Source: Chamaelirium japonicum (lineage: Eukaryota; Streptophyta; Magnoliopsida; Liliales; Melanthiaceae). Taken from it: a DNA stretch of 64,000 bases. Positions within the stretch are counted from its first letter, which is position 1, and each line of letters starts with the position of its first letter. The position numbers and the translations under genes were made by a program. The DNA is taken from assembly GCA_947650365.1 (NCBI GenBank), contig OX393549.1, positions 91,110,111 to 91,174,110 of the forward strand. The letters run 5' to 3'. Below the pieces are notes generated by a model. It worked only from the letters and a program-made list of their open reading frames with translations. It was not told the DNA's origin and made no database searches. This document shows, in pieces, positions 1-12,800 of this stretch.

Positions 1-30
1 TTTTACTTTTTTTACCTTTCCCTCAGTTAA

Positions 31-184
31 TTGGGGTGATTAAAAATTACCCCCTGGTACCTTAATTTTTTACTCTTGCACCCCAAAAGTCACTTTTCCA
101 TTGCAAAATGCCATGAGGATTTACGGCCAACAAGCGGTACGTCTCTAAAATTAAGACCAGAGGGGGTACTTTTAATTACCCCAG
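31..184. mobile_element. MITE-like element with terminal inverted repeats
   Basis: The two ends are inverted copies of roughly 35-40 bp: the left end reads TTGGGGTGATTAAAAATTAC and the right end is its near reverse complement. TTAA stands on both sides (27-30 and 185-188), but it is palindromic, so it could be either a target duplication or part of the TIR. The element is about 154 bp and has no coding capacity. The family is not identified. Confidence 0.5.
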
Positions 185-191
185 TTAACTT

Positions 192-211
192 TGTGTGTGT
201 GTGTGTGTGTT
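192..211. repeat. (GT)n microsatellite
   Basis: About ten GT units, directly next to the MITE-like element. Confidence 0.9.
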
Positions 212-313
212 GGGGGGTTCAAAAAGCCCAAAAATAAATAATAATAGTGATAATAATAATAATAATAACTATAATTTGTGTCCCGGCCAAAGATAATATT
301 TATAAAACTAGGT

Positions 314-640
314 TGTGCATCACTCGGAGTGCTCCAAAAGGCCGATCTTAGGAGGAGGGAGCACAGCGGATATATGAAGGCAAGGATACACAACTCTTAA
401 ACTGATGTGGGACGATTCCAGGTGACATTCGCCCCCCCCCCCCCCCCCCTCACATAGGATACACGTGGCAAGGCACTATCGACTATCAGAGGAGGTGGAG
501 CAGGCCCAACTCTGATACCATGTGACATCACCCAGAGTGCTCCAAAAGGCAGACCTTAGGAGGGGAATACAGTGGGTATATGAAGACAATGATACACCGC
601 GTCTTAGCCGATGAGGGACTATTCCCGGTGACATTCAACC
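314..640 (-). mobile_element. Very small LTR retrotransposon (TRIM/SMART type)
   Basis: Two similar direct repeats of about 115 bp (314-431 and 521-637/640) act as LTRs around an interior of only about 90 bp. On the minus strand a tRNA-iMet primer site, TGGTATCAGAG, lies immediately beside the right repeat (plus 510-520). A long G run (plus C run 432-449) lies immediately beside the left repeat as polypurine tract. TAGGT flanks both ends (309-313 and 641-645) as a target duplication. There is no coding capacity. It lies in intron 7 of the host gene. The exact LTR end is uncertain by about 3 bp. Confidence 0.7.
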
Positions 641-747
641 TAGGTCATTTGCATTCCATGCTTTCACTCACTGAAGCAATTCATATATGAACTGGTATCA
701 CCATAATAGTAAGAGTTGAGCCAAAAGAGTAGGTTTTGAACTGGTAC

Positions 748-877
748 CTGTCCAATTCCTTCTGATCAAGCTGTCCACTGTATATCAGCTTTTGCAGCCG
801 CTCGTCGACCAGATTCACATGTTCCTTTCCAATGTCGAGCGAATACCCCATGATTGGCAGGCCGATCAGGTAGGCAA
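748..877 (-). CDS. Host gene exon 7
   Basis: Encodes residues 190-232 plus two bases, beginning [20 protein letters not shown]. The acceptor is cttag and the donor is CAG/GTACCA. The incoming phase (+1) matches exon 6 exactly, although 17.95 kb of mostly transposon DNA separates them. The next exon is not found in 1-747. Confidence 0.88.
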
Positions 878-3800
878 CTAAGATTCAATTGGTACTTGAT
901 TTCATGAGCTTGCTGATTTAACCATCCAGGGAAGGAGAGCATATGAAGATATAGTAGCAAGTCATGTAAAAATGGCAGTACATTTCGGCTGACGAGATTT
1001 CAAATTTTGTGCTGAAAAGGTGGGGGAAGAAAAAATAATACAAGGAGAAGATTTCTTCTCGAATATGAGTACGGTGTCTGCTCCTATTTTGGTCAGGAGG
1101 TACTTTTAAAGTTTGAATTAATTTAGTTCGATTTCGGAGTCATGATATGTGTGGGACTCCTAGTGAGTCAAACAAGTATATTTCAGGTCCATTTAGTCAA
1201 AGTTTGGAAGAGCCTGGTGGAAATTATACATACTTTACAGACTCCTAAATCGAATAGGTTTTAGTACAACCAATTTGATGTTTATAAAAGTTTCAGGTTA
1301 TTTGTTAGTCAACTTTTAAAGTTAAATTGTAAGTCTCTTTTAAACAGAAAAGAGTACAAAGGTGTATGAGTTGATAGTACACTTGGTGAGGGTCCATCCT
1401 TTCGCACCCATGAAATTAGTTACGGCACCCGAGTCTGTTTTGGCCCCCAACCCATTTTGGTTTGTTGGTCTTGGCATTGCGAAGACAATGTCGGTATGTA
1501 TCCACTGACACTTTCGGGTTGGGTTAGGGTTCAGACGGGGAATAAGAGGAGGAAGAAGGAAGAGGAAGGAGGAAGGAGGAAGGAGGAAGGAGGGAGGAGG
1601 AGGAGGAGGCTGCGGCAGATTCAGAAACGGGCAGTGGGATGAGGACGCCGGGGAATGGGTGGTTGCGGCGTCGGAAAGGGGGTGGGGGAGGTTTGATTTG
1701 CAGGAGGTTAGGGACGGTAGTAGTTTAGGAATTAATTTATAAAAAACTTATTGGGTGCCAACACCAAAAACCTAGGTGCAAATAGAGCATCTCACTTGGT
1801 TAGGAATGTTTTAATTCGATTAATTGAGGTAAGTTTAGAGCCTATGTACAAGAAGGTTGAGAAATTTGACATGGTTTAAAAATAAAACTAAGATTTCCTT
1901 CTTTGTAGTTGTAGGGGTGTGTTTTCTCCCCTCATCTAGCCCTTCACAACCATCCACATGGCGAAGGTCTAGATGCTTTGCCTAAAAATACTCAAGCCAG
2001 TGCAATCCAACGCATACCTCTAAGAAAATTGATCAGACTGCTCAAGTCTAAGTCGTCCGCAGGCAACAATCTTCTACATCATAGCTCTAAAGTCTAAACT
2101 AAACCATTCAGTTCACATTGTCATGAACCACCTACCCATTCTACTTCTCTAGCTTTCCGAATGATCAATACTCCCAATTCCGGTGGCTCTGAATCGGGTT
2201 CATGACTAGTTCCAGATCAAGCTCCATAGTCAAGCAATACCCTTTTTGAACACTTGTATTGGTCAGTTTCAAACACTATGGGAGCCAAGCTGCACATAGA
2301 AATCCAATGACCAGGTTTAAGTCCCGCTATTGGTTCAATGACCAGGTTCAAGCACCACTACTGGTTTAATCTTCCTTTACGGTTAAATCAAGATCCCCAG
2401 TTCGATCTCCATGTATATTGAGCAAATATCAGAATCTCTCATCCTTTCAAAATTTCTAGTTAATTTGTTATATTTCAGTACAATTGGACCCTATATAATC
2501 ATTTGTCTAATGCCTACTTAAATTGTTGAAAGTCATAATCAAAGACCCAAAATTTCCAATCTGATGCTAAGACAAGTGGAAAGGGGCAAACTCGTTTATG
2601 GGCTTCTATTCACCTGTGAAAGCTTGAAGTTAACGCAAGTTCCATTTATTGCAAATATGCATCATTGTTATTATTATGTAATACTTTAGGCAAACATAGT
2701 GCGGACCAATGTTGTTCGAACCAGACCGGTGGACGAACCGGTTTGTGTAACGGTCCGGTTCGGCAGTCCAATCCGGTCCGGTTCACCGGTCCAACAAACA
2801 CAGTCAAACCCAGAGAAAGATAGAGAGAGAGAGAGAGAGAGCATTTGTGCACCAAAAAAAAAAACCGATTCGTTTATACCTAAAACCGCCCGGTCCGGTC
2901 CATACCTAAAACCGCCTGGCCCAACGGTTCAATACCGGTTCGTTTTCCAACACCGGTTCATATCCGAACCGGACCGGTTTCCCTACTGGTTCGTCGGTTT
3001 CCGGTCCGGACCGGCCGGTCCGGTCCGATTTTAATAACATTGGTGCGGACAATGATGATACTAGCTCAATAGAAGCCTCTGCTAATTAAACAAGAGGTCA
3101 CTCTCGTGGGGTCAACCTGACAAAAATAGGCTAATAAATAAAGAGAGATGATGATAGGTTTGCAGGACTGTGCATATGGACTCGCGGGTCTGCATATTTG
3201 GGAACTTGTGAATCTGCAACTCGAAAACTTAATGTGGGTTTGCGAGTCTACGAACATGGTTTTAAATATCACCGACAAAGGGTGATTTATCATCGATAAA
3301 TTACTTTATTAGTGGGCAATGATACGATAAAAGCCCAAATTCCTCTATTTTAGGAAAATTATCGAAACATCGTCGATTTTTGCCAAATTGCTAATTCATT
3401 GTCGATATCACTTATTAATTGATAATATCGCCAATTTATAGCCGACAATTAAGAAAAAATCATTGTTTTCGCCAGGATTGTCACCAGCTTCAGCAAGAGA
3501 GGTGATATTCCCAATTTTTTTCATTTTCATCTATTTTTTATTAGATTTGGATTCTAAATCAAATCTAAACCCTCCATTTCCTATTCTTGGTGGATTCGAG
3601 GCTTTTCTTCATGGATTTCGGGATCTTTCAAAGACTCAAAGTTAAGGTATATTTTCAATCCTTTTTTTTTACTATAGATCTTTAATATTGGCTTTCATCA
3701 GCAATATTGCTATGTTTTATGAGTTATGATATGCTTCATGTTCTGTGAACCATATGGGTTATGGTATGTTCATCATTTTTCAGTGTGTGTTATCTTATTG

Positions 3801-6800
3801 TTTGAAAGTGTGACAATTAATAGAAAGTATCAGACAGTTTACTAACTCATCTAGAGAGTCTCAATTGAGTGTCTCCTAGAATAAATGATTGTTTTTTTGT
3901 TATAATGATGTATCTACACATCTTAAAGGGATTTATAACCCCCTCCCCAAAATAAAAATAATAAAATCTTCATTTTTTCCATTTTCACCTTTTTTTTCTT
4001 CTAATTTTTAGTGATAATGACGATAACTAAGCAATACATCGCCGATTTTTCCCCTGGGTCACTTGGCGATAACGACATCGATAACGATACTTAAAACACT
4101 ATTTGCGGATCACCGACCCATTGGGTCACAGATCAGGAAGTCACAGGCCCAAAGGGTTATTGGATTCACATTCCACGGGTTGGATGGCTTCAAGTAGGAA
4201 TCCGTTATACAAAACTACCCTTAGAGAGATCGAGGGCAAGATAGAGGAGAGGTTGAGAGAGAGAGAGAGAGAGAGCAATTGTGTGAGAGAGTACGGGGTG
4301 CTGGAGAGAAAAAAAGAGTTTGCGGCATAAAAATAAAGAGGGAAAAGAAGAGGAAAGCAAGAAGAGAGCGGAGGTGGAAGAAAGGGGAAGAGATGGACCT
4401 CACACCTAGGCCCTCAAAGTCAGACCCTGATGTCCATAGAAACATAGCCTCAGGTGGAAAAATGTCTCGCAATAAAGTATTTTTACCACAATCAGATCCG
4501 CATTTCCATGGAGCATGGACTCCTTTATATAGGATTTCTACCCGTGTGAAAACAACATGAATGGATCACTACACCCCACTACTCTTTTTCCCCAAAACAC
4601 ACTACAAATTGAAGTTGAAATTAAGTTCAAGAGGGATCAAAATAAAAGAAAATTTTAAAACGATTTAACTAACTAAATGTTGGCCTTGACCTATTGTGTT
4701 GATCTTCTGATGGGTGTTTCCTCCTGAGTTAGAAAACCTACAAAGAAAAGCCAATATTTGGAATTAGAATGGATTCCTGATCCCTATTAACTGGCCCAAC
4801 GTGTGACTCTTTTCACTTGGACTTCTACGATATTCCAAGTGAAGAGAGGGACCAACCCTCTTTTCGCCAAGAATAGGGAGGCCGATCTCTCTCTTTAATC
4901 TTTACTTCACTTTGGACTACTTGCCTCCTCTCTTTAATCTCGATTTCACTTTCGACTATGTATGCGCAAAAAACGATTCGGGTCATCTTTATTGCAAACA
5001 CACGAAGATTACAGATGACGGGACCCCGGGGCTTGGGTGTGACGAGTATGGGTGCGGCGAATATTTGATCAGGAGATTATGGGAGAGATCCTCTGGAGGG
5101 TCCCTTTGATCCGCGTCTGCACGTGGTATTCGTGCGAGAGCTCTGAAGGGGTTGCCCAGGACAGAGGTCTTTACAGGGTGAGGGTTTCTTGAGAGGCTAA
5201 GGAGTACCGGCCGTTGATTTTGTCCCGTCCGTGCTTCGCACTTTCTTGGCTAGGAAGGTTTTGGGCTTCGTTCCTCGGTCTTCGTGTCTTCCTCGATCCT
5301 TGCTAGACCTCGGCGTCCTTGATCGTCAGTTCGCGGCGTCGATCGTGCTTTTGGCATTGGCTTTGGCTTTAGCTTTTGGCTTTGGCGTGGCTCTGGCGTT
5401 TGCTTTGCTTTGGCGCTTGCGCTTGAACGTAGGCGGGTAGAGGCTTGTGATGCTTTAGTTCTTCCGGACTTCACGTCGTATCGGCTAGAATGTGTGGTGC
5501 TTTGCTCGTGACCGTCGTAGTTGCTTGGCTTTGGCAAGTGCGTTGCTTTTGCGCAGGCTTTACCGATGCTTTTGCTTTGGCTTCTAGCATTGGCTTTGGC
5601 TTTAGCTTTGACTCGATCTTCTTCTCAGACGGCGATGGCTACTTCTTCAAGGCTTCTTTATTCTTCTGGCTTCCTCGACGGTTGTGGCGTCGGCTTGGCT
5701 TCTCTTCTTCTCCGAGCTTCTTTGGCGTGATCGGAGTTGAAGGTTTCTTTTGAAGATGGCGGGGGTAGCACCGATCTTCGTGCGACGGTTGTAGCGTCGG
5801 CTTTTGTTGATGAAGACGGCGGGGGTAGCACTGATCTCCGTGCGACGGTTGTAGCGTCGGCTTTTGTTGATGAAGGCAGCAGGGGTAGCACCGATATCCG
5901 TGCGACGGTTGTAGCGTCGGCTTTTGTTGATGAAGACGGCAGAGGTAGCACTGATCTCCGTGCGACAGTTGTAGTGTCGGCTTTTGTTGATGAAGACAGC
6001 AGGGGTAGCACCGGCTTCAGGCCTTCTTCTCCAAGCTTTCTTCTTTGTGCGAGGGATCGACGCCTTTGTTGAAGACGACGGGTGTTGTCGGCTTCGATCT
6101 TCTTCTCCGGCCTTTCCTTATGGAGTCTTCGGAGTTGATGAAGATCGTTGGAGAAGTCGGGGTGAAGACGACTCCGGGTCTTCTTCTCCGGGCTTTCTTC
6201 TTCATGCGAGGAGTCGAAGGTTGATCTTCGAGTGCAAGGTCTTCACGTTGATGAGGACTTGATGGGCGAAGTGTTCCCGTAGAACGCGCTTGCCGTGCCT
6301 CGTGAAGCCTTCGGTCTTTAAGCGTTGGAGCTCCTTTTTGCGGAGCCATTTCCTCTTCAGCTTTTCGGACCTTTGATGCCTTTCCCCACCCCTTCTATTT
6401 ATAGGCAAAGGGGGGAGGTTGGGAGAGATATGGCTGAAATCTTTGTGTTTCATCCAATATCTCCCCCCATAACCATGAAGATGTGGTTACCTTATTTGGG
6501 GGAACCAACCTTTATTTGTTTTCCTATTTTGTGGGGATGGTTATGGGCATGACGTGACTTGATCTTTGAAGATTGAGTTGTCATCTTTGCACTTTCGGAT
6601 TGCATGGCGACACGACGTCATCTTGTCCGTCGGATCGAGGGATCGTCGTGGATCTACGGTTGTGTAACCGTCCACGCCACCTCCCCCCGCATCGAGACGG
6701 TTAGGGTTTTTTTTCTTTTCTTTTTTTTTTCTTTTCTTCCCTTCATGACCGGCCACACCTCCCCATGGGGAGGGGGGGACCGGTGGGCCCCCTTTTTGGG

Positions 6801-9800
6801 TTCGAGTAGTGAGTCCGGTGGGACCCGTTCGCTTTGAGTCAGGTCCTTTTTATGTACGTGCCATTGTGCGCGAACTGAGTTCGTATGCGGGCCGGGTTTC
6901 GCATGCAGGCCGTTGTGTGTGGGCCAAGTTCGCAGGTGGGCCATTGTGTGCGGGCCGATTTCGCATGCAGGCCGTTGTGTGTGAGCCGGGTTTCGCATGC
7001 GGGCCGTTGTGTGTGGGTCGGGTTTCGCATGCGGGCCGTTGTGTATGGGCCAGGTTTCGCATACGGGTCGGGTCCAATCCGTGGGCTAATTTCGGTGCTC
7101 ACAAATGCCCTCTCAAGGTCGAGTGCGCCCGCAGGAAACGCGTAGCATTTGGCCTTGATCGCGTATTTGCTTGGGATTGATGCCTTTATACGGACTCCCG
7201 CCCTTTCGTTTCCCCCGTCATTTTGCTAGTGCGGGAGACGGGCTTTGGCAGCTTAGAGACGAAGACTCCTTCCAGGGTTTTGGTCTTGTCCCTTGTTATA
7301 GGCTTCTTCTTGCTTCGGAGATGGTGCAAATGTTGACGTCGGCCGCTACGCAAAGTCTGAGGGCGGCAAAGCGACAGGAGGGCCAAGACGACCACGGTGC
7401 ACCTCGGCAGAGTGTCGTCATCGTCTCTTCATTGCGGGATTGCGATGGCGGAAAAGAGTTGTCGCGGCCGATGGTGGTGACGACACAGATGGCGCACCGA
7501 GCGGAGGAGGCGGAGTGGTCAAAGACGCGGTAGGTTCCCTCCTTCCTACTCCTCTTTCTTCCTTCTTTTTTTTTTCCTCTGGTTTCTATTATGAATCGGT
7601 AGTTGCATCGGATCGAGATGCACTCTGGATATAGAAGTACCCCTAGATTATGGGATAGGAGATTTACCCGTCTCTATCCCAATAACCGATTATGCCTATA
7701 TATAGGGGGTTAAATGAATAACGGTTTTTTTTCCAACATTCTTTTCCCTTTTTTTTTTTCGTCTCTGTTTCCTTTTTTTTTCTAGTTTCGATTTTTTTTT
7801 TTCCTTCTGGTTTCTGGCTTGCGCTGGACAACAGCAGCAGCAAGGTGGCCCGGTGTGAGTATGGGTGCAGGCTGGCAGCAGGCTGCGGCGAGCGCGGTTC
7901 GGGCGCGCGAGGCCAGCTGTGGTGGCCGGGCGGCGCGCGGGTAGGTGCGAGCGGCGGAGCGGTGCAGGCGGTGCGGGGTCTGGCGACTGCGAGGCGCCAG
8001 CGAGCGCGGACCAGGCCGTCAGTGGCTGGCGCGGGTGGCGGGCTTCATGCAGCTGCGGGCTCCGGGCAACCGACAAGCGGTGTGGCGCGTCAAGGTCCGG
8101 CGATGGTCAGCGCTGGCGAGGCGTGCGTCGTGCGGAGAGCCGGCAGGGGTCGGAGCGGGCGCGGGGCTCAGGTGGAGCAGCAGCCGGTCGGGGTCCGGCG
8201 TGGGCAGATGGCGAGGTGTACGGGCTTCAGCCCCGTATGGGGCCGTAGGCTTTGGCTCCCAAGGGAACCGAGCAGCAGCAGCAACAGCAGCCCCGTTTGG
8301 GGGCTGCACCTCTCTACTGGCAAGAGGGGGCGCCCCCCCCCCCCCCTCTTTTGGGGCTGGGGGTCTGGCGGCCCCCCTTTTCGTCTTTTGGAGCTATGGG
8401 ATCTACCGGCCCCTTTTTCATTATTATAATTATTATTTTCTTCTTTTTTTTTTCGCGGTACGTGTCCGGGTCGAGTTGTCGGTTGCAGCGAGGGCGACAA
8501 GCGGCGTGGGGTGCGGCGCAGGTGGCGGCCGCGCGCGAGTCCAACGTAGGCGGCGCGGGGTTCAGTCGTGCGCGAGATCGAGCGCGGAGGGCGACGGTGG
8601 TGCGCAGGCGACACAGCAGCGATGGTCGTGGCGTGCGCGGGCGCAAGTGGCAGGCTCGGCTGCGGGTGACGCGGTGGCCGGCCGGAGGTCGGGAGGTTGA
8701 AGCCAGTCCCGGTCTGCAGTGATGGGCTTGAGATGTGGGCCAGAGCGGCGAGCACTGTGGAGTGTGACCATGGGCACGGAGCAGGCAGGTCTGGTGAGGT
8801 GCGGCAGACGGCACGGCGTCTGGCGCGGCTGCAGGTGCAGATGGCTCCGGCGAGGCATGGCAGGTGGCGGCCGAGCGCTGGGCAGCATCTTCAGTGCGCA
8901 CGGGGTATGGCTCTAGCCCTCATGGGGCCTCAGCTCTTAGATCGCGCGAACGTAGGCGACGGGCGACGCGGAACGGCGCAAGCGGTGAGGAGGCAATGTG
9001 GCTGTAGCGAGGTTGAGGTCGGGCGCAGCAGTGGCGAACGGCGTCAGCTGCGGACGAAGGCGGCTGTGAGCGGGCGATTGGTGCATGGGCGGACGCGGCC
9101 AGCTGGAGGCATTGTCAGGTTATGTGGGGGCGCGAAGTCTCGATGTGAGGCGGCATAGCAGCGGCGGGGCCAGCGCTCGGGTCGAGGCGCAGGCGGGCGT
9201 GGGGCCGAACGGCATAGGTGCCGACTGGGCAGAGGCGATGGTTGTGCGGGTTGAAGACCACAGCCTCTAGTTTGGGGGCTGTAGGTTTTAAGAGAGAATA
9301 GGGCTGTGACCCTTTGGGTTTGTGGATTTTGAAGGAAGGAGGGGGTTGCCGACCCCTCTCCGGTCTCGGGTTTTTCTTGGGGATGTGGTCTCCTTTAGGG
9401 CTGCAGCCTCAGCTCCGTTTTTTTTTTTTTTTTTTTGGACTTGATCTATTTCTTCTGGATTTTGACCGGCCTTTCCTCGGGGACTTTTCTTTTTTTCTTT
9501 TTCTTTTCTTTCCATTCTTTTTTTTTTTTTGACTTCTGGACTTGAACTGCCTTTTTCTCTTCGGACTAAACCCCCCCCTTTTTTTTTTGACTTGATGTCT
9601 TTTCTTCTGGAATTGACTGTGCATCTTGATTTGACTTGCACTTTTTGTCTCCTTGCAGGACTCGTCCCTTCGAGTGCTTTCCGAAGGCCGGTTGGATCGT
9701 CGAGGAGGTCTACCGCGGGAGCAGAGCGACTGGCGAGGTTGCACCTAGGTAGGCTGAGCGAGGCGGACTGGATGTTCCTTGAACGACCATGGGGCGCTGG

Positions 9801-12800
9801 AGGCGGAGAGAGCTTTCCTGGTGGCGACGCCGGCTCGGAGGACATCGAGATGGACGTTCTGGAGTTCGACGAGGAGGAAGGCAAGCTACTAGCGTCGACA
9901 AGGAGCAGCCTGCTTTGGTCTTCTGCTTGCCGATCTTGACCTCGGTGACTGCTTCAACGGTCCTTTTGGCTTCGTGAAGGTCACAGAGGATGCGGCCCTT
10001 GGCTCGGGGCCCTTTTCTTTTCTTTTTTTTTTTTTGCCTTGAATTGATTGTTTGTGCCCGTATGCGTGATTGATTTGTGCTTTTCTCCCTTTCTTTCTTC
10101 AGGGTCTGCCGTCATGAGAGCTTTCTGTCGTCTGGATGGACCGTCGATGCGGTCTCCTATAGGAGTACGCATCTTCGTTTTCCTTTTGCGCGAGTCTTCT
10201 ACCGCCGTACTTCGAAGCAGGAAGCGTGTGTCGGAGTTGGACGAGCTCATTCTCACCGATGAGAGATCTTCACGGCAGATCGTTCAACCGAGTCCGGAGT
10301 CGCCATTCAGAAGTCAGTTCCAACGGATGTTTTGTCCGCAGCTTCTTTGTCAGTTCCTGTGGCGTCTTTGACAGCCGTCACGGCGATGGTTCAAGAGGCA
10401 GTTCCCGTGCTTGGGTCTTCATGACAGGATCACGCCTTGTCTCAGCACTCAGAGGCTTGCCAGCGAAAGTGTAGATCGCAGAGCCTTCTTTCTAAGCTTC
10501 TTTTGGATAGTTGTGCTGGAAGTTTATTCAGGCGACACTCGCACCCTTCCAGGAGGAGGGTCTTGACGCTTTGAGTAGCTGGTGGGTTTCCTAGTGGATG
10601 GCTCCTTGTTTGAGGAGCATATGTGCACCCTTTTGGCGGATAGCTAGGCTTATTGCTTGCAACGGGCTTCACTAGAGGAGGACGCTTCCTTGGCATTGGC
10701 AAAGGCCGAGGAAGAGGAACGTCGACTGGAGGGGCTTCACACGTTTGCTACTGCAGACTTGGTTCGGGTGCAGAAGAAGGCGGAGATTACTTGCGAGTCG
10801 CTTCAGAAGTTGAAGTCCCTCCTTGCAAAGCAGCGTGCAAAGTTGGCGACGCGTTGAGCTGGTAGGGTGATCGAGAAGGCTTCCGGAGCGAACCTTGCGA
10901 AGCAGCGTGCAGAGCTGGCGACGCGTCGGAAGCTGACGGCTTCTCTACCCCTGGTGTTGCAGCGCTTGTAAGCTGCGGGAGGTAAGACGCTTCGGTGCCT
11001 CTAGGACTTCGACTTGCTACTCATGCGTTGCTTCAGAAGTTGGCGTCCCGTTTGGAGAAAGCTCGAGCAACCGAGAAGACTTTTGCAACGGAGCTTGCAA
11101 AGCAGCGGGAGGAGCTTACGAAGCGCCGAGAGCTGGTGGTTTCTCGCCTTTCGGAGTTGCACCGCGTGGGTGCCCCGAGAGATGAGCTGTGGCAGCGCCG
11201 GGAGCTGGTGGCTTTACAGAGGCTGACAGCTTCTCGACCAACGGAGTTGGACTTGCGTCTTTTCTGGGCTTATTTTTCTAGAATGGTGATTTGCTTCTTT
11301 TTTTTTGTTTGGACCAGTGTTGTCAAGGCGACGAGGCGCACCTGAGGCGCAAGGGGCTGCTAGAGCCTGAGGCGCAAGGCGCAAATAAGGCGCACGCATT
11401 AGTGTGTAAGGCGCAAAAATATATAATTTGCTTTAAAAATTAATAATAATTATCAAAAATTCTAAAATTCATAAAAATGATTTATTTTATGAAAAAAAAG
11501 AAATATGACCATTATTCAACTAAATCAATGCAAGCCACAAGGTATACACTAACTCATAAGTCATAACTAGTGTGGTCATCAAATGAACAATTTATTATAG
11601 GCAACATGCCAACATTATATTCATAAAATGAAGGGATGCATTACTCATAAGTGATAATTGATAAGTGAGAACTCATAACCAATGAGTAATAAAATCATCC
11701 ATGAACCATGATAAGTTAACATTGTCTTAATTCTTAAACAGTTAAACCATTTAAATAGATCAAGAAGTACAAGTACTAAAAAACAGAGGACACGCTAAAA
11801 AAAAAACAAAGGACATAAATCATAAAACCACCCAATCACTCATCATCATCATCAAATAAACCCTCCACATCATCTTGACTGGCATGGCCATCCGCGTCTC
11901 CAAAAGGCGCTTCTTCTTTAACAAACCGATTAAAAAAAAACTGAAAAAAAACCGAAAAAAAAACCAAACGCAGTAAGGCGAGCGCCCTGTCCGCCCTGCG
12001 CCTTGTTCATGAGGCGCTAAAAGGCGTGCCTGAGCCACGCCTTGCTGTGCTCGCCTCACCAGGAAGTGCCTAAGGCGCATATGGCTGAATCGCCTTGAGG
12101 CCCGCGCCTCACTGCACCTTGACAACTATGGTTTGGACTGAACCTTCACTGGCTGCCTACGTACCCTACTGAGAGGGATCAAGTCGCATGTAGTTCATTT
12201 ATTCCCTTTTTTTTTGGGGGGGGCAAGGGGGGTAACCTTGCGCTAGACAAAGTACCTTTTAAGGGACTTGCCGCTGGTAGGCAGAGTCACCGCTGGTTCG
12301 CAGTTATCGTCCGCCTTTTCTTCGCTTCAATGTAGTTAGAAGTGAAGATCTTCTTGACTGGAGTTTTGGTGATTGCTGGAGTTTGACTGGAGCCGATGCC
12401 TCGGCGATTTGGAAGAATTTGTTCGCCACTTTTGGAGATGCGAGCTTGAGTCTTTGTCATGCGATGTGGTATTGCAACTGAGGGTAGTGAACCCATGTGC
12501 ACCGTGCTTTCCTTGTTGCGGCTGGATTTGAACATCAACTCGGTGGAGTTTTGCCCCCTGGTGTTTTCTAGTGTGATTGTGAGTCGCTCGGAGCTGGTGT
12601 ACTCGGAAAACTCGGTTGAGCTCGAGGTGTGCAACAGACCATGTAACGGTAGTGTCATCTCTAGCAAAGTGATGAAGTTGGCCTCGGATAATGGTGATGA
12701 TGGTTCCTTTGCTGGAGTGGAAGGCGATCGTCCTGGCTTGCGAAGCCATTGAGGTGCGAGCCACAGGACTGTCGCAGCTTGAGCATGCAAGGGAACGTGT

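Larger units (their letters stand above)
4959..7103 (-). repeat. Gypsy 3' LTR
   Basis: A 2145-bp LTR. On the plus strand it starts TGTATGCGC and ends GTGCTCACA. It contains 60-bp tandem repeats (5745-6012), a minus-strand TATA box and an array of about 32-bp repeats near its plus-strand end (about 6890-7075). It is about 94 bp shorter than its sister, at least partly because of fewer 32-bp units. Confidence 0.93.

Noticed and set aside
5658..6072. Repetitive protein ([16 protein letters not shown] repeats) on the minus strand
   Set aside because: It is the translation of the 60-bp LTR tandem repeat, open on both strands because 60 is a multiple of three.
7845..8755. Long overlapping open frames on both strands (up to 251 codons)
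   Set aside because: They lie in a stretch of about 70% GC where stops are rare; the proteins are Ala/Arg/Gly/Pro-rich, have no known domain and overlap in all frames.
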